Source of the DNA: Protostelium mycophagum
Taxonomy: Eukaryota; Evosea; Variosea; Protosteliida; Protosteliaceae
Reading direction: 5' to 3'
Length of the DNA: 28,530 bases
Assembly (NCBI GenBank): GCA_002081555.1
Contig: KV921143.1
Coordinates: forward strand, 31,224-59,753
In this document: positions 1 to 9,934 of the stretch, piece by piece
How positions within the stretch are numbered: the stretch's first letter is position 1
Layout: each line of letters opens with the position of its first letter
Position numbers and translations under genes: made by a program
Notes under the pieces: model-generated
What the model saw: only the letters and a program-made list of their open reading frames with translations
What the model was told of the DNA's origin: nothing
Database searches by the model: none

Positions 1-260
1 GTACAAAAAAATTTTAATAATTGTACAAAAATATTTTTTGAAGAATTGCTACACGGGCAATTTCTATAATCAATTGTAACAAAAATATTTTTTTGCACTC
101 TTGCCTTGCGCAGCAATTTATATGAATAATTGTACAAAAAAATTCTGCACAATTACTGCATGCTAGTAATCCATATAAACAATGGATTACTAGCATACAG
201 CAATTTCTGTAAATAATTGTACAAAATGATATCTTCTACAATTGACAGGTGCAGTAATCT
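1..260. repeat. AT-rich ~53-bp satellite-like repeat, left flank
   Basis: Several degenerate copies of one unit follow each other. The unit reads roughly CACAATTGCTGCATGTGGCA, then ATTTCTATAAATAATTGTAC, then AAAAATATTTTTTG. Copies can be followed at the recurring TTGTAC-AAAA and CAATTTCTRTAA blocks, spaced about 53-55 bp except where a hairpin interrupts. The same unit recurs further right in this flank and on the far side of the gene cluster. It has no coding potential; the short open frame on the minus strand here is a by-product of the repeat. Confidence 0.7.
160..196. repeat. Perfect 15-bp inverted repeat (hairpin)
   Basis: ATGCTAGTAATCCAT is followed by a 7-nt loop (ATAAACA) and then its exact reverse complement ATGGATTACTAGCAT. 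It sits inside one copy of the ~53-bp repeat and lengthens that unit, so it looks like an insertion or a local inverted duplication. Confidence 0.85.
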
Positions 261-704
261 CTGTAAATAAACAATTAAAATTTTATTAGAAGGTAGAATG
301 AATTCCAGAATGAATTCCAGATAAGTCCACTATTAGTGATACACAGAGTTATTATGAAGAGGATAAAGAATGGCCAAGAAGACAGACAAGAAAACACAAT
401 CTTTATAATAAACATTCAAGTTCAATTTGTTATTTATAATTTATGCTTCACAATTATTTGTTTAACATTTATACAATTTGGTTTTTTTATATCAGCAGAA
501 TAATTTCCTTTTATGTCTACATGTTTTCAGTTTTTCATGTTTGATCATTTAAATATAAGATTTCTTGATCAATAAAATATTTTTTTCCATTTTTTCCTGA
601 AGAGCCACACAAAATAATAATAATTCAAAAATTTGAATTGTTGCATATTTTTTAATTTTATATTGTTGCCTGCATAATTGCAAAAACTAATGTGGTAGAC
701 ATTC
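261..704. other. AT-rich stretch without recognisable gene
   Basis: No convincing open frame or splice pattern is visible. A near-duplicated short block (GAATTCCAGA twice) lies near 300-320. The rest is A/T-rich sequence of the kind seen in decayed transposon DNA. Confidence 0.5.
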
Positions 705-885
705 TTTGTAATTGCTATGTGCGGCATTTTTGATATTTTATTTCAGCACAAACAATTTGTGCAATTGCTGTATGTGGCAATTTTGATAAATCATTTAAGG
801 CACATCACGTCTACAATTGCTACGTGTGGCAATTTCTCTTAGAGGCTCACTTTATATCTACAGTTGTTATGCACAGCAATTCCAT
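705..885. repeat. Second block of the ~53-bp satellite-like repeat
   Basis: Four diverged copies of the AATTGCT-(RY)GTG-YGGCAATTT core start near 709, 762, 813 and 860, a period of about 50-53 bp. The core matches the block at the start of the window and the one near 26.3 kb. A further partial copy lies in the intron-like segment near 1473-1496. Confidence 0.65.
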
Positions 886-899
886 ATGATGAATTATTG

Positions 900-1706
900 A
901 ATTTTTAACAGTGGGGAAACTCACATCTATCACGCTTGAGCTCTTTTTGTGCCAAGTCTACTAATCTGTGCCAGTATTGCTTTGAGCAACAACAAGGAGT
1001 TAGATAATAGGCCAAGCATGAGACCTATCTCATATTTCACTATTGTGTTCTCAGAGTGATTGAGGAGAACCACCTCAAATATGGTGCAGCGGCGTATGAA
1101 AAAGCTTCTGCAATATATGTAAGTTGTATTGATTTATTTCATCAACTCATTTGTTACAGGCACAATAAGGGTTGACTATATATATAATATAATATATATA
1201 TATAGCAGACATTGTCACTCACAAGTTTGTTTGGAACTTGAGTGCTGCTTTGATTAATTGTCCTGACTCGCTCAAATTAGTGTACAAGTCAGGATATCAA
1301 TACACCATCAACATGTCCACACTCCCAGTTGATAAAGAAGGAATACAAGCTAGAACAAAAGAAATTGGTTCTTGAAATCCTGATCAACTACAAGGATGTA
1401 ATACACAAAGACTTGAGTACTGCTACAAGAAACTGAAGGAAGATGAGTAAGTTTTTATATATATTTTTTTAAAATTGCTGTGCACAATAATTCATGACAG
1501 GTCCATATGCTGATATTCACAGACAAGATTTGGCAAAGACATTTGTTGAAGCAGGATGTTTACCTCTGATTATCAGAGTCAAGTATGAAAAAACTATCAC
1601 TTGGGATCACTTTTTAATGTGCTTGTAACTGCATAGAAGGATGAAAACCTTGCACTCACCCTCACAAATTTAAAAGAGCAAAGAGGCCACTGCCAAAGAG
1701 GTCTAT
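900..1706 (+). other. Decayed, intron-bearing coding relic or transposon fragment
   Basis: The stretch has codon-like texture but no long open frame. Two well-formed intron-like segments are visible: 1119-1159 (GTAAGT to TTACAG) and 1447-1500 (GTAAGT to GACAG). Around 950-1010 a frame contains C-x2-C spacing that could come from a zinc finger, but too little is left to assign it. A (TA)n run lies near 1177-1203. The family is not recognised; it could be an old host gene or a mobile element. Confidence 0.3.
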
Positions 1707-1979
1707 ATGGCTGGAACTGGTTCTGCTCCTAATATTGCCTCTAAGGAAGAAGACCAAGAAGAAGAGATGATTGTCAAAGAACCTACTGTTGACAACGCTC
1801 ACAGTGAGTCTTTAGAGGAAAGAGAACTGGACCAGCCGGAACAGGATCCTGCTGAAGTGGAGGCCTCTAAGGATGAGGTGCCTTCTGTTCAAACTATTGC
1901 TCCCCCTAAGAAGGTTGAAACAAAGACTTCTAAGTCTGCAGCTGCACCTAAGGCAAAAAGGTACCAAAAGAAGAGCTAA
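1707..1979 (+). CDS. Hypothetical 90-residue acidic/basic low-complexity ORF, probably a relic
   Basis: The frame opens with ATG and encodes a Glu/Asp-rich first two thirds followed by a Lys/Ala-rich tail, like a disordered nuclear or nucleic-acid-binding linker. Codon-like sequence of similar composition seems to run on past the stop to about 2050. There is no recognisable domain and no signal peptide. It lies in AT-rich, transposon-like surroundings next to other decayed sequence, so it is more likely a remnant of a larger gene or element than a complete small gene. Confidence 0.25.
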   Translation: MAGTGSAPNIASKEEDQEEEMIVKEPTVDNAHSESLEERELDQPEQDPAEVEASKDEVPSVQTIAPPKKVETKTSKSAAAPKAKRYQKKS

Positions 1980-2050
1980 GTTGACCAGCAATGACAAAGC
2001 AACCCTTGCTCTAAAGGCCAAGAAGACCAATAAGGAGAAACAAAACTCTT

Positions 2051-3068
2051 AAGTTTGATTAGATCTTTTTTAATGATTTACATTCATTTATTAAGTACAC
2101 TTTGTTAGAATCTTTCATTTGGTCTTGGTAACTTTTGATGGAAATTCAATTAATAACTATTAACATATATAATCCAGAGTATATGCATAATAACTGGGTA
2201 AAGAGTGACAGAACAAAATTGGAACACATTATGATGCTATATCAGAACAAATCTTTGCAGTAGTAGTCTTGTCCTTAGATTTCTCTGCAAAGATGAGGGG
2301 CCACATTATCTCTGAGCATTTTAAAGACAAGAATATTTCAGTGAAAAAACTGATAGAATTTGCAGAAAAATAAGGACTCACTTATCACAATTTAGAACAT
2401 TCCACTCTAAAGACATAAGCAATATTATCACCATCCCTCTAACATCAACTTAGCATAAAAAATCTGACATTCTCAGCTCATACACCTGCTGAGCCTTATA
2501 GAAAACTAGGAAAATTTCACAAAAATGCTTGCAGAAAACTTGAGGAATACTCAATAAAAACTACTCAAAAACTTGATAAGAACTGGCAGAAAACTTATGT
2601 TGTAAAATAAATATCACTTCAGATTTTAAATTTATATTTATTTTCAAAAATGGTACAAAGCTGTGTAGTAAACCTGGTAGATATGCATTTATACATCTCA
2701 CTTGTTGCTGTACAATGCACAGTAACATTTATGTGTTCTAGCCAAAATTACAACTTCAATTTTTTGCAGGAGTTTCTCAAATTTCACCAAATTCTTTAAA
2801 ATTTGGTCAGAATTCGAGCGTTTTTTTCCCAAACTGACAGCAGAGAAAATTGCTGGGTGAAAAAAACACTGATGAATGTGTGATTTTCGTGCATCAACTG
2901 ACAAAATCACATGAAAAATGGTGAAATCTGGTGTTTACAGGTTTCATGCAAAATTTTTTGTTGGGGCATGTCCCTGCAATTATTTTTCATTTTAAAACTG
3001 TACAAATCTGCTTTCCAGACCCAAAACAACATCACCACCTCACAGCCTAAAGGGATGGAATTCAGGTA
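2051..3068. other. AT-rich intergenic or transposon-derived DNA
   Basis: Only short open frames are seen, in all six frames, and none has a convincing start, splice pattern or domain. Fragments near 2200-2460 have codon-like texture and may be decayed mobile-element sequence, but no family can be named. Confidence 0.45.
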
Positions 3069-3506
3069 TCACATGACAAACAGTGTTGGGTTGGAGATGC
3101 CAGCTGGTGACTGGTCTTCATTATCAGTGCTGATGAATTCCTGCAGATTCATTATCACCCGAAAATGTAGAAATCTGTTACCTTTTGAATCCTGTTTATG
3201 TTGTTGCATATCGTCATATTGTCTGATCCATTCGAGGTCAAATTGCTCATGAAGATTGTGGAGGCATGAATCTGGAGCAATTTGATTTTTCACATTACCT
3301 CTAAAATGATCTTTGTTTGGTCCTCCAAAACACACATCGTGATTGTTTGTTCTGTTGAGCAGAAGAGGTGTTATGCGAGATTGGTGTTGTGGCGAAGCGG
3401 GTTCGATCTGACGGATCAAAACGGAATGATGTTCCGTGTTTCGTGTCCTCTTCACGATTGATGTTTGCGAGAAATGAAAATGTGAACAGATCTGTTCTAC
3501 AACCAT
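3069..3506 (-). CDS. Possible small gene; weak resemblance to the DUF6824 (GN-x-x) domain
   Basis: An open frame of 145 codons starts at an ATG. It is moderate in GC, unlike the flank to its left. A central segment reads NNHDVCFGGPNKDHFRGN and is followed about 45 residues later by KGNRFL. DUF6824 proteins, common in diatoms and some other protists, have a DV-x-(F/L)-G...N-x-H-x-GN block and a later G-x-RFL block, so the likeness is suggestive. The spacing at H-x-GN is off by one residue and the usual W and K positions after RFL are missing. Another frame over 3301-3513 is also open. The ATG lies only ~45 bp past the stop of the next minus-strand gene, which leaves little room for a promoter. 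It may be a relic or a misread 3' region. Confidence 0.3.
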   Translation of the reverse strand: MVVEQICSHFHFSQTSIVKRTRNTEHHSVLIRQIEPASPQHQSRITPLLLNRTNNHDVCFGGPNKDHFRGNVKNQIAPDSCLHNLHEQFDLEWIRQYDDMQQHKQDSKGNRFLHFRVIMNLQEFISTDNEDQSPAGISNPTLFVM

Positions 3507-3543
3507 TCATCAAAAAAATTAAGAGTCTCGCTGCTGTCCATGT

Positions 3544-3549
3544 TTTATT
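3544..3549 (-). terminator. AATAAA poly(A) signal of the TP-R repeat gene
   Basis: On the minus strand, AATAAA starts a few bases after the TAG stop (TAGACAATAAAACATGG). The same tight stop-to-AATAAA arrangement is seen in several other genes in this window. Confidence 0.7.
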
Positions 3550-3551
3550 GT

Positions 3552-5215
3552 CTAATCTTGCTTGGGCTTCACTCTGCGACCTCTGTAGACGAGAGGAGTT
3601 GATGCGGGCTGTGTGTCGATGTCGAATTCTATGTTCTGTGTGTCTGTCCTGGGATCAGATGCATCTCTGTCCTGAGCAGGTGTGAAGGCAGGTGCTCTGA
3701 AAGCATGAGCAGCTTGTGCAGTGTTGTAATTGTGAGGGGGTGTGAAGGCAGAGACAGTCGGTCCGTCCATTTGGAGTGCGGTGTGTCCATGTGCACCGCC
3801 GGACTGTGTATTGTGGATGTGTGAAGAGGTAGCGTGTGTCTCGTAGGTGTGTTGGTTGGAAATGTAGGTAGCCCTAGCAGGTGTTCTGAGGGGTATAGAG
3901 GGCACATTTCTGGGTGGGTTGAAGTCATTCATGACTGGAACACGTGTAGCACGCCTCGGTGTCATCGCTGGTGTAGAGGGTACATGCTGAGGCTTGTCTG
4001 CTTCTGCCACAGCGACTGGAACACGTGTAGCCCGCCTAGGTGTCATCGCTGCATGAGCTGGCAGAGAGGGCATTCGCTCAGGCATGTACTGGACACGATC
4101 TTGGAGAAAAGTAGAGCCTCTCATTGGCGTTGAAGCTGGAATATTTCTGTGAAAAGAAGGGGTGTCGGTTAGGCGTCCTAACGTTTGTGCCAGATGATTT
4201 TGTCCTCTGGCAGGTGTGGACTGCCATGATGCTGGTGGGGCATGAATTCCTGTGGCTGGAACACGGGTAGCCCGCCTTGGTGTCGCCGCTGGTGTGTCTG
4301 CGTGCAAAGACGAGGTGTTGACAGGGCGTTCAAACGTCAGCATCTGTTGAGGAAACATGCCTCTGGCAGGTGTGTTGGCCATCAACTGCGGAGGCTCAGA
4401 CTGCTTTTTGTCAGCAATCGACTTTGAAAGGTGATCTGATCAGAAATACTTACCACTGGCACTCTTTGGGGTGTCCTCTTTGGTGTTGGTTCTGGAAAAT
4501 ACCTGGGCTGGTTCTTAATCTGATCCGCCTGTAAAAATTCAGATGAGTGAATCAAATACGTACTTTGTGATCTAAAGAGATGGAAGATGAAAAAAATGAG
4601 AAATCACCACCTCGTGTCTGAGTGTCATTCTGGCAGGTGTGAATGATCTAGGAGGGCGAACGTGTTGTTGACTCCTGATCTCTTCTGATTTGATGTCTTT
4701 CTCTTCCGTCAAAGCACGTTCGTAGTGCTCTTCCTCTACAGGCTCCTCATCGTTTGCCAGGGGGTCGTGATCACCGCTGTCTTCTACCAAAGGCTCATCA
4801 CCGTGATATTCACCTTCTAAAAGCTCCTGTTCGTGGTATTCCTCGACTATAAACTGACGATCAGAGCATTCCTCAACCACAAGCTTGTGATCATCACTCT
4901 GCTCGATCATAAGCTCGTGATCTTCTCCAGAGTCTGTGTGGTTGGCAAAATTCTTTCTGAACGGTCTGGTCACTGGTCTGAACTCAGTTCGCCTGGGTTG
5001 TGTTCTTTCACTAAGTTTCGACTTCTTTGGGGCTATGTTCTCATCATTGAGCCTGATCTTTGTGTTAGAAATGAGAGGTTCAGACATGTTCATCTGACAC
5101 CTCATTTGGTTCTTTCCAGGCTTCTTTCTCATATCTGGGCTTCCAAGAAAGACCAAAGGAGCTGAAGTAATCAGACGCGAGGTTATATGAAATGGTGAGT
5201 ACCTGTTCTCTTCAT
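3552..5215 (-). CDS. TP-R repeat, acidic-repeat protein of unknown function (503 aa)
   Basis: Predicted exons, all in phase, are 5215-5203, 5161-4608, 4528-4454 and 4421-3552, with introns of 41, 79 and 32 nt. The 13-nt first exon encodes MKRT and is supported because only that frame continues correctly after the intron. Residues ~90-180 hold an acidic, imperfect ~11-residue tandem repeat of the DHELMIEQ / DHKLVVEE / DRQFIVEE type. From residue ~180 onward the protein is rich in TPAR, TPRR and TPMR motifs, including three copies of TPRRATRVP. These are minimal S/T-P-x-R/K sites favoured by cyclin-dependent kinases. There is no signal peptide or membrane segment, so it is probably a nuclear or cytoskeletal, largely disordered protein regulated by phosphorylation; that role is inferred. 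It is unrelated to the secreted family to its right. The 32-nt intron is very short and is the least certain junction. Confidence 0.7.
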
Positions 5216-5283
5216 ATTGGTACAAGTAGCTCTTGTGCTTGTCTTCACTGGACAAAAATGAATCTATAAATAAAAACTTGAGA

Positions 5284-5378
5284 CATCTACAACGGCTGTT
5301 CCAAGTTTACGCTTGAGATTGTTACCGTAAATGTTTGCGGTTAAAACCGAAAAATTTCCTGTCCCATCTACAACGGCT
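5284..5378. promoter_or_regulatory. Duplicated 14-bp motif upstream of the TP-R repeat gene
   Basis: CATCTACAACGGCT occurs at 5284-5297 and again at 5365-5378, and sequence similarity extends loosely beyond each copy (CCAAGTTTACGCT versus CCCAAATTTTCGCT). The copies lie 69-163 bp upstream of the minus-strand ATG at 5215, a plausible position for paired regulatory sites. A donor-like GTAAGC and acceptor-like TTTATAG on the minus strand (about 5404 to 5273) would alternatively make this a 5'-UTR intron. Confidence 0.35.
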
Positions 5379-5384
5379 TGAACC

Positions 5385-5575
5385 CAAATTTTCGCTAAAG
5401 CTTACCTCCGTGCTGTTCTCGCCAGCAGTGTTGTAATTGCACGGAAGACGGTGTCAGCAGTGACTTGGTTGTATTCACAAGGATTTGCTCATCAACAGCG
5501 GACGCCCAAGTCAAGACCTTTTGGCGCAGATGATCTTCCGATCTTACTTCTTCAAATTGATTGACGGATGCATCG
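5385..5575 (+). pseudogene. Possible relic of a histone H4-like 3' end (very tentative)
   Basis: A plus-strand frame of about 65 codons with no ATG contains RKTVSAV followed by a Y four residues later. The H4 C-terminal helix is RKTVTAMDVVY. The nucleotides around 5445-5485 also resemble an H4 coding strand, with small shifts. Upstream similarity is weak and there is no start, so if real this is a decayed copy. The minus strand of the same stretch is also open for ~60 codons and ends at a donor-like GTAAGC, so it could instead be a 5' exon of the gene to the left. Confidence 0.2.
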
Positions 5576-6181
5576 ATTTAAGATCATTGTTCGATTTCGT
5601 GTGATCTTGTCTCAACTACAAAGAGACATGCCGATCACAGAACCGGGGTTAATCCATCAAAAAGCATCTTCGGGGGGCCCAAATGTAGAATAATCAACTG
5701 TTAAGATCGTAAGTGGAATAAATTTCATTTTGAAAGCAAAGAAAAGGCCGCGTAATGAAAATAAGATTACAAAAAATTCGACATGTCCGGGCTCGTACCC
5801 TGACGCAAATCAACAACACTGAGGAATCATCAAAGAGTCTCCTACGAATGTCCTCTATAAAAAAATTAAAAAAGTGAAGTGGATTCAATTTTTAGAAATT
5901 TTGTGTCTACATCTGCTGTTTATTTCCCTACAGATTGGCCTTCTTGGCGGGGATCCTGCTGAGGAGAACTACAGCAGCGGGTACGTTAGTGTCCATCAGT
6001 GATGCAGAAGCACACTTTATTGCACAAATAGAATTATGAAGTGTACCTGCCACTTCAACACAAAAATAATCAAATGATTCTATTTCTGATATCTCTAGAA
6101 GAGTTTAAGAGGATATCGACAAAAACATATTGATGTGCACTTGTGATGTGAAGGAAAAATGATGACGCAGTAAAATGTAAA
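5576..6181. other. Intergenic spacer with one possible gene-end relic
   Basis: No long coding frame is supported. On the minus strand at about 5925-5995 a 22-codon frame ends in KKANL, then a TAG stop, and is followed at once by AATAAA. That matches the gene ends seen elsewhere here, so it may be the 3' remnant of a lost gene. Its nucleotides loosely resemble part of a histone H2A gene, too weakly to claim. The hairpin-prone GGGCTCGTACCC at ~5790 was considered and rejected as part of a tRNA. Confidence 0.35.
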
Positions 6182-6189
6182 TATAAAAA
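6182..6189 (+). promoter_or_regulatory. TATA-like box upstream of gene B
   Basis: TATAAAAA lies ~82 bp before the ATG of the first secreted-family gene, in an A/T-rich patch directly upstream of the coding region. It is a plausible core promoter element. Confidence 0.4.
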
Positions 6190-6270
6190 ATACATTGCGA
6201 TCTACAATTGTCACCACATGAGCTCTGGAGTATCCCCGAATTTATTCCGGAATCCAACCATCCACAGACA

Positions 6271-9200
6271 ATGCTCGTCCTCTTACTTCTTGGACTGTGC
6301 TCTGCTCAGACATTCTTTCCGAATGATTTCGGCCTTTCTCTCGTCTATCCAGACAATTACCCTTCCGTATCGGAAGCCAGAGACAACTTTGGAGAGGCGG
6401 TGAGAAGCGCGAATGCATCAGCAGAGATAGTCAAGGCCTTCTTAGGGAACACATCAATCGCAAGCAGTCCTTTGTCCCTGGTAAATCCTCCCGGAATCCC
6501 CATCAACTTCACAGTTACCTTTCCAACTTCCAAGACCTTCTTCAATGACCTAACCAACACTTATTACAATTTCGACATCACCGCTGTGGCCAACATCACA
6601 TACAATTGGACAGTTTTGGATACAGACACTTGGTTACCTTTAGATCCAGCTCTGTATCACGTATCGGCGAGCAACAACACCTTTTTCAACATCTACGTCC
6701 TTCCAGATGTAGACGGACCTGTCCGACTTTCCATCTTGACCAGCTGCACCGGGTATTACTACGATTTAGACATTTCCTTCGAGTATCCCACCATCATCTC
6801 TAACTTCACTTCGCTCGGATACGATGCAACCAACGATCTGTACGAGAGCATCTTTTTCTCTGCTTATGCCAACAACGACTCGTCTGTCAACATGCACGTG
6901 ATTGGAAATACAAGCAGTGTAAGACTACCATTAGTTAGTCTTCCTTTCACAGTCATCTCGGTACAATGGATCCAAGAGACTGTTTTAAATGGGCAGGTAG
7001 ATGATTTGATTCATTCATAATCTTTCTGAAATCATTCAGAATGTGGAGACAGAATTAGCAATAAGTTATGGCTTTTATCTCCCAGCGAATTACACCTACT
7101 ACCCTCAACCTCTTCTCATCCATCCCGGTCAGAACATCGCCAGCAACGTCAAAGTCGTGGCCAGAGTAACAGTCAGCGTGCGGTTCAATAAGAACGAGAG
7201 CGTTCTTTACCTTCTTACTTTTGGGAATTATTCGGTGGACCTTCCACAGATCGTCATCCCAAGGCTGGTGGCGATCTGGCGCGATCCTGAAGTCAATGTG
7301 ACGTCCAAACAGAGGGTCTTATTTACCACCGACTCGGCGTCCGCCACTTTATTTGGAAGCACATCCGCACTCACCTCCTACCTGTACAGTTTACAAGACA
7401 CGCTCAGCTCACTCGCCAGAGGATCTCACCGATTTGTGGCCGATGACGACACCAAGTCTCTGGTGCTGGGTCTGGGCAGAACGCTCGAAGCACTCAACAG
7501 GGCCAAGTTTTTCGAGGAATTCGTAGATGTGGCCTATCTACCTTGCTATAACGATGCGCTCTACAACTTACCCCCTGTATGGCTTCAAGGTGGAGAAGGG
7601 CCCAACATGATCACATGGATCGGACAGATCAATGTGAGTCTAGTCTACTCATTTTACATGTCAACTGATCCTCTCAGAATTTTTACCTTCAAGCGGATGG
7701 ACAAGCAGTCTTTTTCATCTCGTCTTCCTCTTTCGGTGGTATCGCGATGTCCCTGAACGGAACCTTCATTACCCGACCACCCTTCTCCTCTCAATCTTCC
7801 GGACTGAGGCTCTCTCAGGCGGATTCCTTCTCCTTTGGAATTATTGGAAATAATTCTGCACCGGCCTTGGGTTACTGCACGACAAACTCCTCTTGTATCA
7901 CGGGCAGCTGCTCTCCAAAGAACAATTGTGACCCGGCCTGTTCGGTGGAAGGAGACACGCTGATGTGCGATGATGGTATTAAATACACCATTTTACGCAA
8001 CAGCGCGGTCACATCATACCAAAGTGTCACCTCTTTGGAAATCGGAAGCCTCAATGCGAGCTCGTGGCTGAATTATCTTTCCGCGAGGAGGTGAGTGAAT
8101 TATTCATGAGATGACCACGAGTTGATGATTCATCAGGTCCGACAGTGGAAGCCAGGCCTTCTCTGCAGATGGATTTTTATACATCAATCCGACGATATCT
8201 GAAGGAGCAGGGCAGATGGACACCATATATATTCTGGCCTGTGGATCAAACACAGAATGTGCACCCACTCAGTACTGTAATACGGCCGGATATTGCCAGT
8301 TCCTGCTTGCGCGTAACCAGAGCTGCCAGAGCTCCCAGTCATGTGCGTCTGGCAGCTGCTACAACGGATCGTGTGACCCGAGTTGCACGTTAACGAACCA
8401 AACGTTAACTTGCGAGAACGGTCGCAGTTACACTTTATTCAGAAACTCTTACAGCCCGGGTGCTTCGGTACCCGCCTTCAGTGGATCGACGGCCACCTAT
8501 TATTCTCCGGTGTACATGAACGCCAGATTATCTCAGAGCAGGATGGGGAACGGCTTTCTGACGAGCGGAACGTACGCGATAGACGTCTCTTTGGTCGTGG
8601 CTGCTGGCCCATCAGATTTTTACCGGCTCAACTGTGCGAACGACACCGACTGTGTGGGACAAGGAGGTATTCCGTACCGCTGTAATTATGGTCTGTGCCA
8701 AGCCACATTTGGACGCAGTCATCTGTGTGCAACAGATAGAGAGTGTTTATCTAACAGCTGTAATTCTGGATCTTGCAGTTCGCAGTGCTACACCAACAAC
8801 ACGGAGTTATTGTGTGACGACGGCACCACGTACATGATAATCAGGAACGTCTCTGTCCCCAATGCATCGGTATTATCGCGCAGCAACAACACCAATCTTG
8901 GATACCTGAAGGACTTGTACAAATCCAGCAACGGTTTAGGATTCCTCAGCACTGGAGAGATATTATCAAGGACGGATATTTATTTCAACAACGGAACCGC
9001 TGACCTCTACTACTCGCCGTGTACCACAGATTCCGACTGTGGCAGCTTCGCCACTTTATTTGGCTCGAAATCTTACTGTAGAGGCGACGGAATGTGCGAT
9101 CTTGTGGATATGGTTGGGGGAAAAGTGTGCACTTCTAACAGCACCTGTGGATCTGGGTCCTGCTACAATTCCACGTGCGACCCAGTGTGTACGTTTACAT

Positions 9201-9928
9201 CCCGCCCATCCAGCAGCTATCTCTTTCCCACGGACCTTTTGGAATGTACAGACGGTACGTTGTATTACGTGCTGTCCAGCACAGAAGTCGGAGGAGATAT
9301 TCACACATACAACTCCCAGGATGTATCCTATATTGCTGCTCGAAGGAGAGCACAAGGACAGGTACTGTACCAAAAACACCACCGATCACTGAAATGTTGA
9401 CAGGGGGCCAATGCATTTGATAATAGCGGGACCGTAAAGAGCATCTCATTCGGTCCTTACAGCCGCACCTCTTCTGTTGTAACGTATATGCTCTCCTGTT
9501 CTTCAGCTGGTGGATGCCCCAACGGAACTTTCTGCGACCCGTACCTCGATATATGCTCTCCAGGTGTCGTCGGCGGTGGAAACTGCAGCTCGAATACTCA
9601 GTGTGGCTCCCAAAGCTGCAACACAACATGCAACCCCAGCTGCGTCGTAAATTACGGATCTAATTACATGATTTGTGGGGATAGCTCTTGGTACAGCATC
9701 AGAAGTTATTCCGATTGCCCGAGGGACGACTCGAAGAGCTTTCCTGCGGATGTATTGAAGAGCGGTGCCACAGATGTGGCTTCTCTCAATGCCGTCAGAG
9801 GGTTGCACAATGGATATCCATATTTCGCAGATGGATTCAATGCGAATGGATATATCAAATATAATTGCATGTCAAATGTTCAGGGGAGTACTGTGGAGTT
9901 ATACCTCTTCCAAGGACGTTTTCCTTGA
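6271..9928 (+). CDS. Gene B: secreted family protein with five Cys-rich modules (1,160 aa)
   Basis: Exons are 6271-6996, 7040-7633, 7678-8090, 8137-9361 and 9404-9928, with introns of 42-46 nt and every junction in phase. The ATG at 6271 was chosen because it gives an immediate signal peptide (MLVLLLLGLCSAQ); the frame is open upstream but has no ATG. Residues ~14-310 form an N-terminal region shared with gene D, containing (V/I)-(R/N)-x-AN-A-(S/T) and L-(I/V)-(V/I)-HPG motifs. Residues ~310-480 are the family core: WRDPEVNVT, GLGRTLE, YLPCYND, MITWIG. From residue ~507 onward five cysteine-rich modules (C-x5-C, C-x4-C-x4-C and C-x-SGSC-like spacing, reminiscent of EGF/EB-type modules) alternate with ~70-90-residue linkers. 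There is no C-terminal membrane segment or obvious GPI signal, so it is probably secreted or matrix-bound. NxT/NxS sequons are abundant. The function is unknown; the architecture suggests adhesion or ligand binding. Confidence 0.88.
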
Positions 9929-9934
9929 AATAAA
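9929..9934 (+). terminator. AATAAA directly after the stop of gene B
   Basis: The TGA stop is immediately followed by AATAAA with no intervening base, implying a 3' UTR of only a few tens of nucleotides. Confidence 0.7.

Noticed and set aside
1-300. CRISPR-like array of regularly spaced repeats
   Set aside because: Repeat units are contiguous and diverged with no unique spacers, and the context is clearly eukaryotic.
2911-3252. 113-codon plus-strand ORF
   Set aside because: It overlaps the minus-strand frame that has better codon texture, starts inside AT-rich DNA and lacks any recognisable feature.
5760-5830. tRNA-like hairpin around GGGCTCGTACCC with a following T-run on the minus strand
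   Set aside because: No acceptor-stem pairing, no proper D-arm or anticodon arm could be built around it.
9056-9629. Minus-strand ORFs opposite gene B
   Set aside because: They are antisense shadows of the Cys-rich exons, where regular codon use keeps the opposite strand open.
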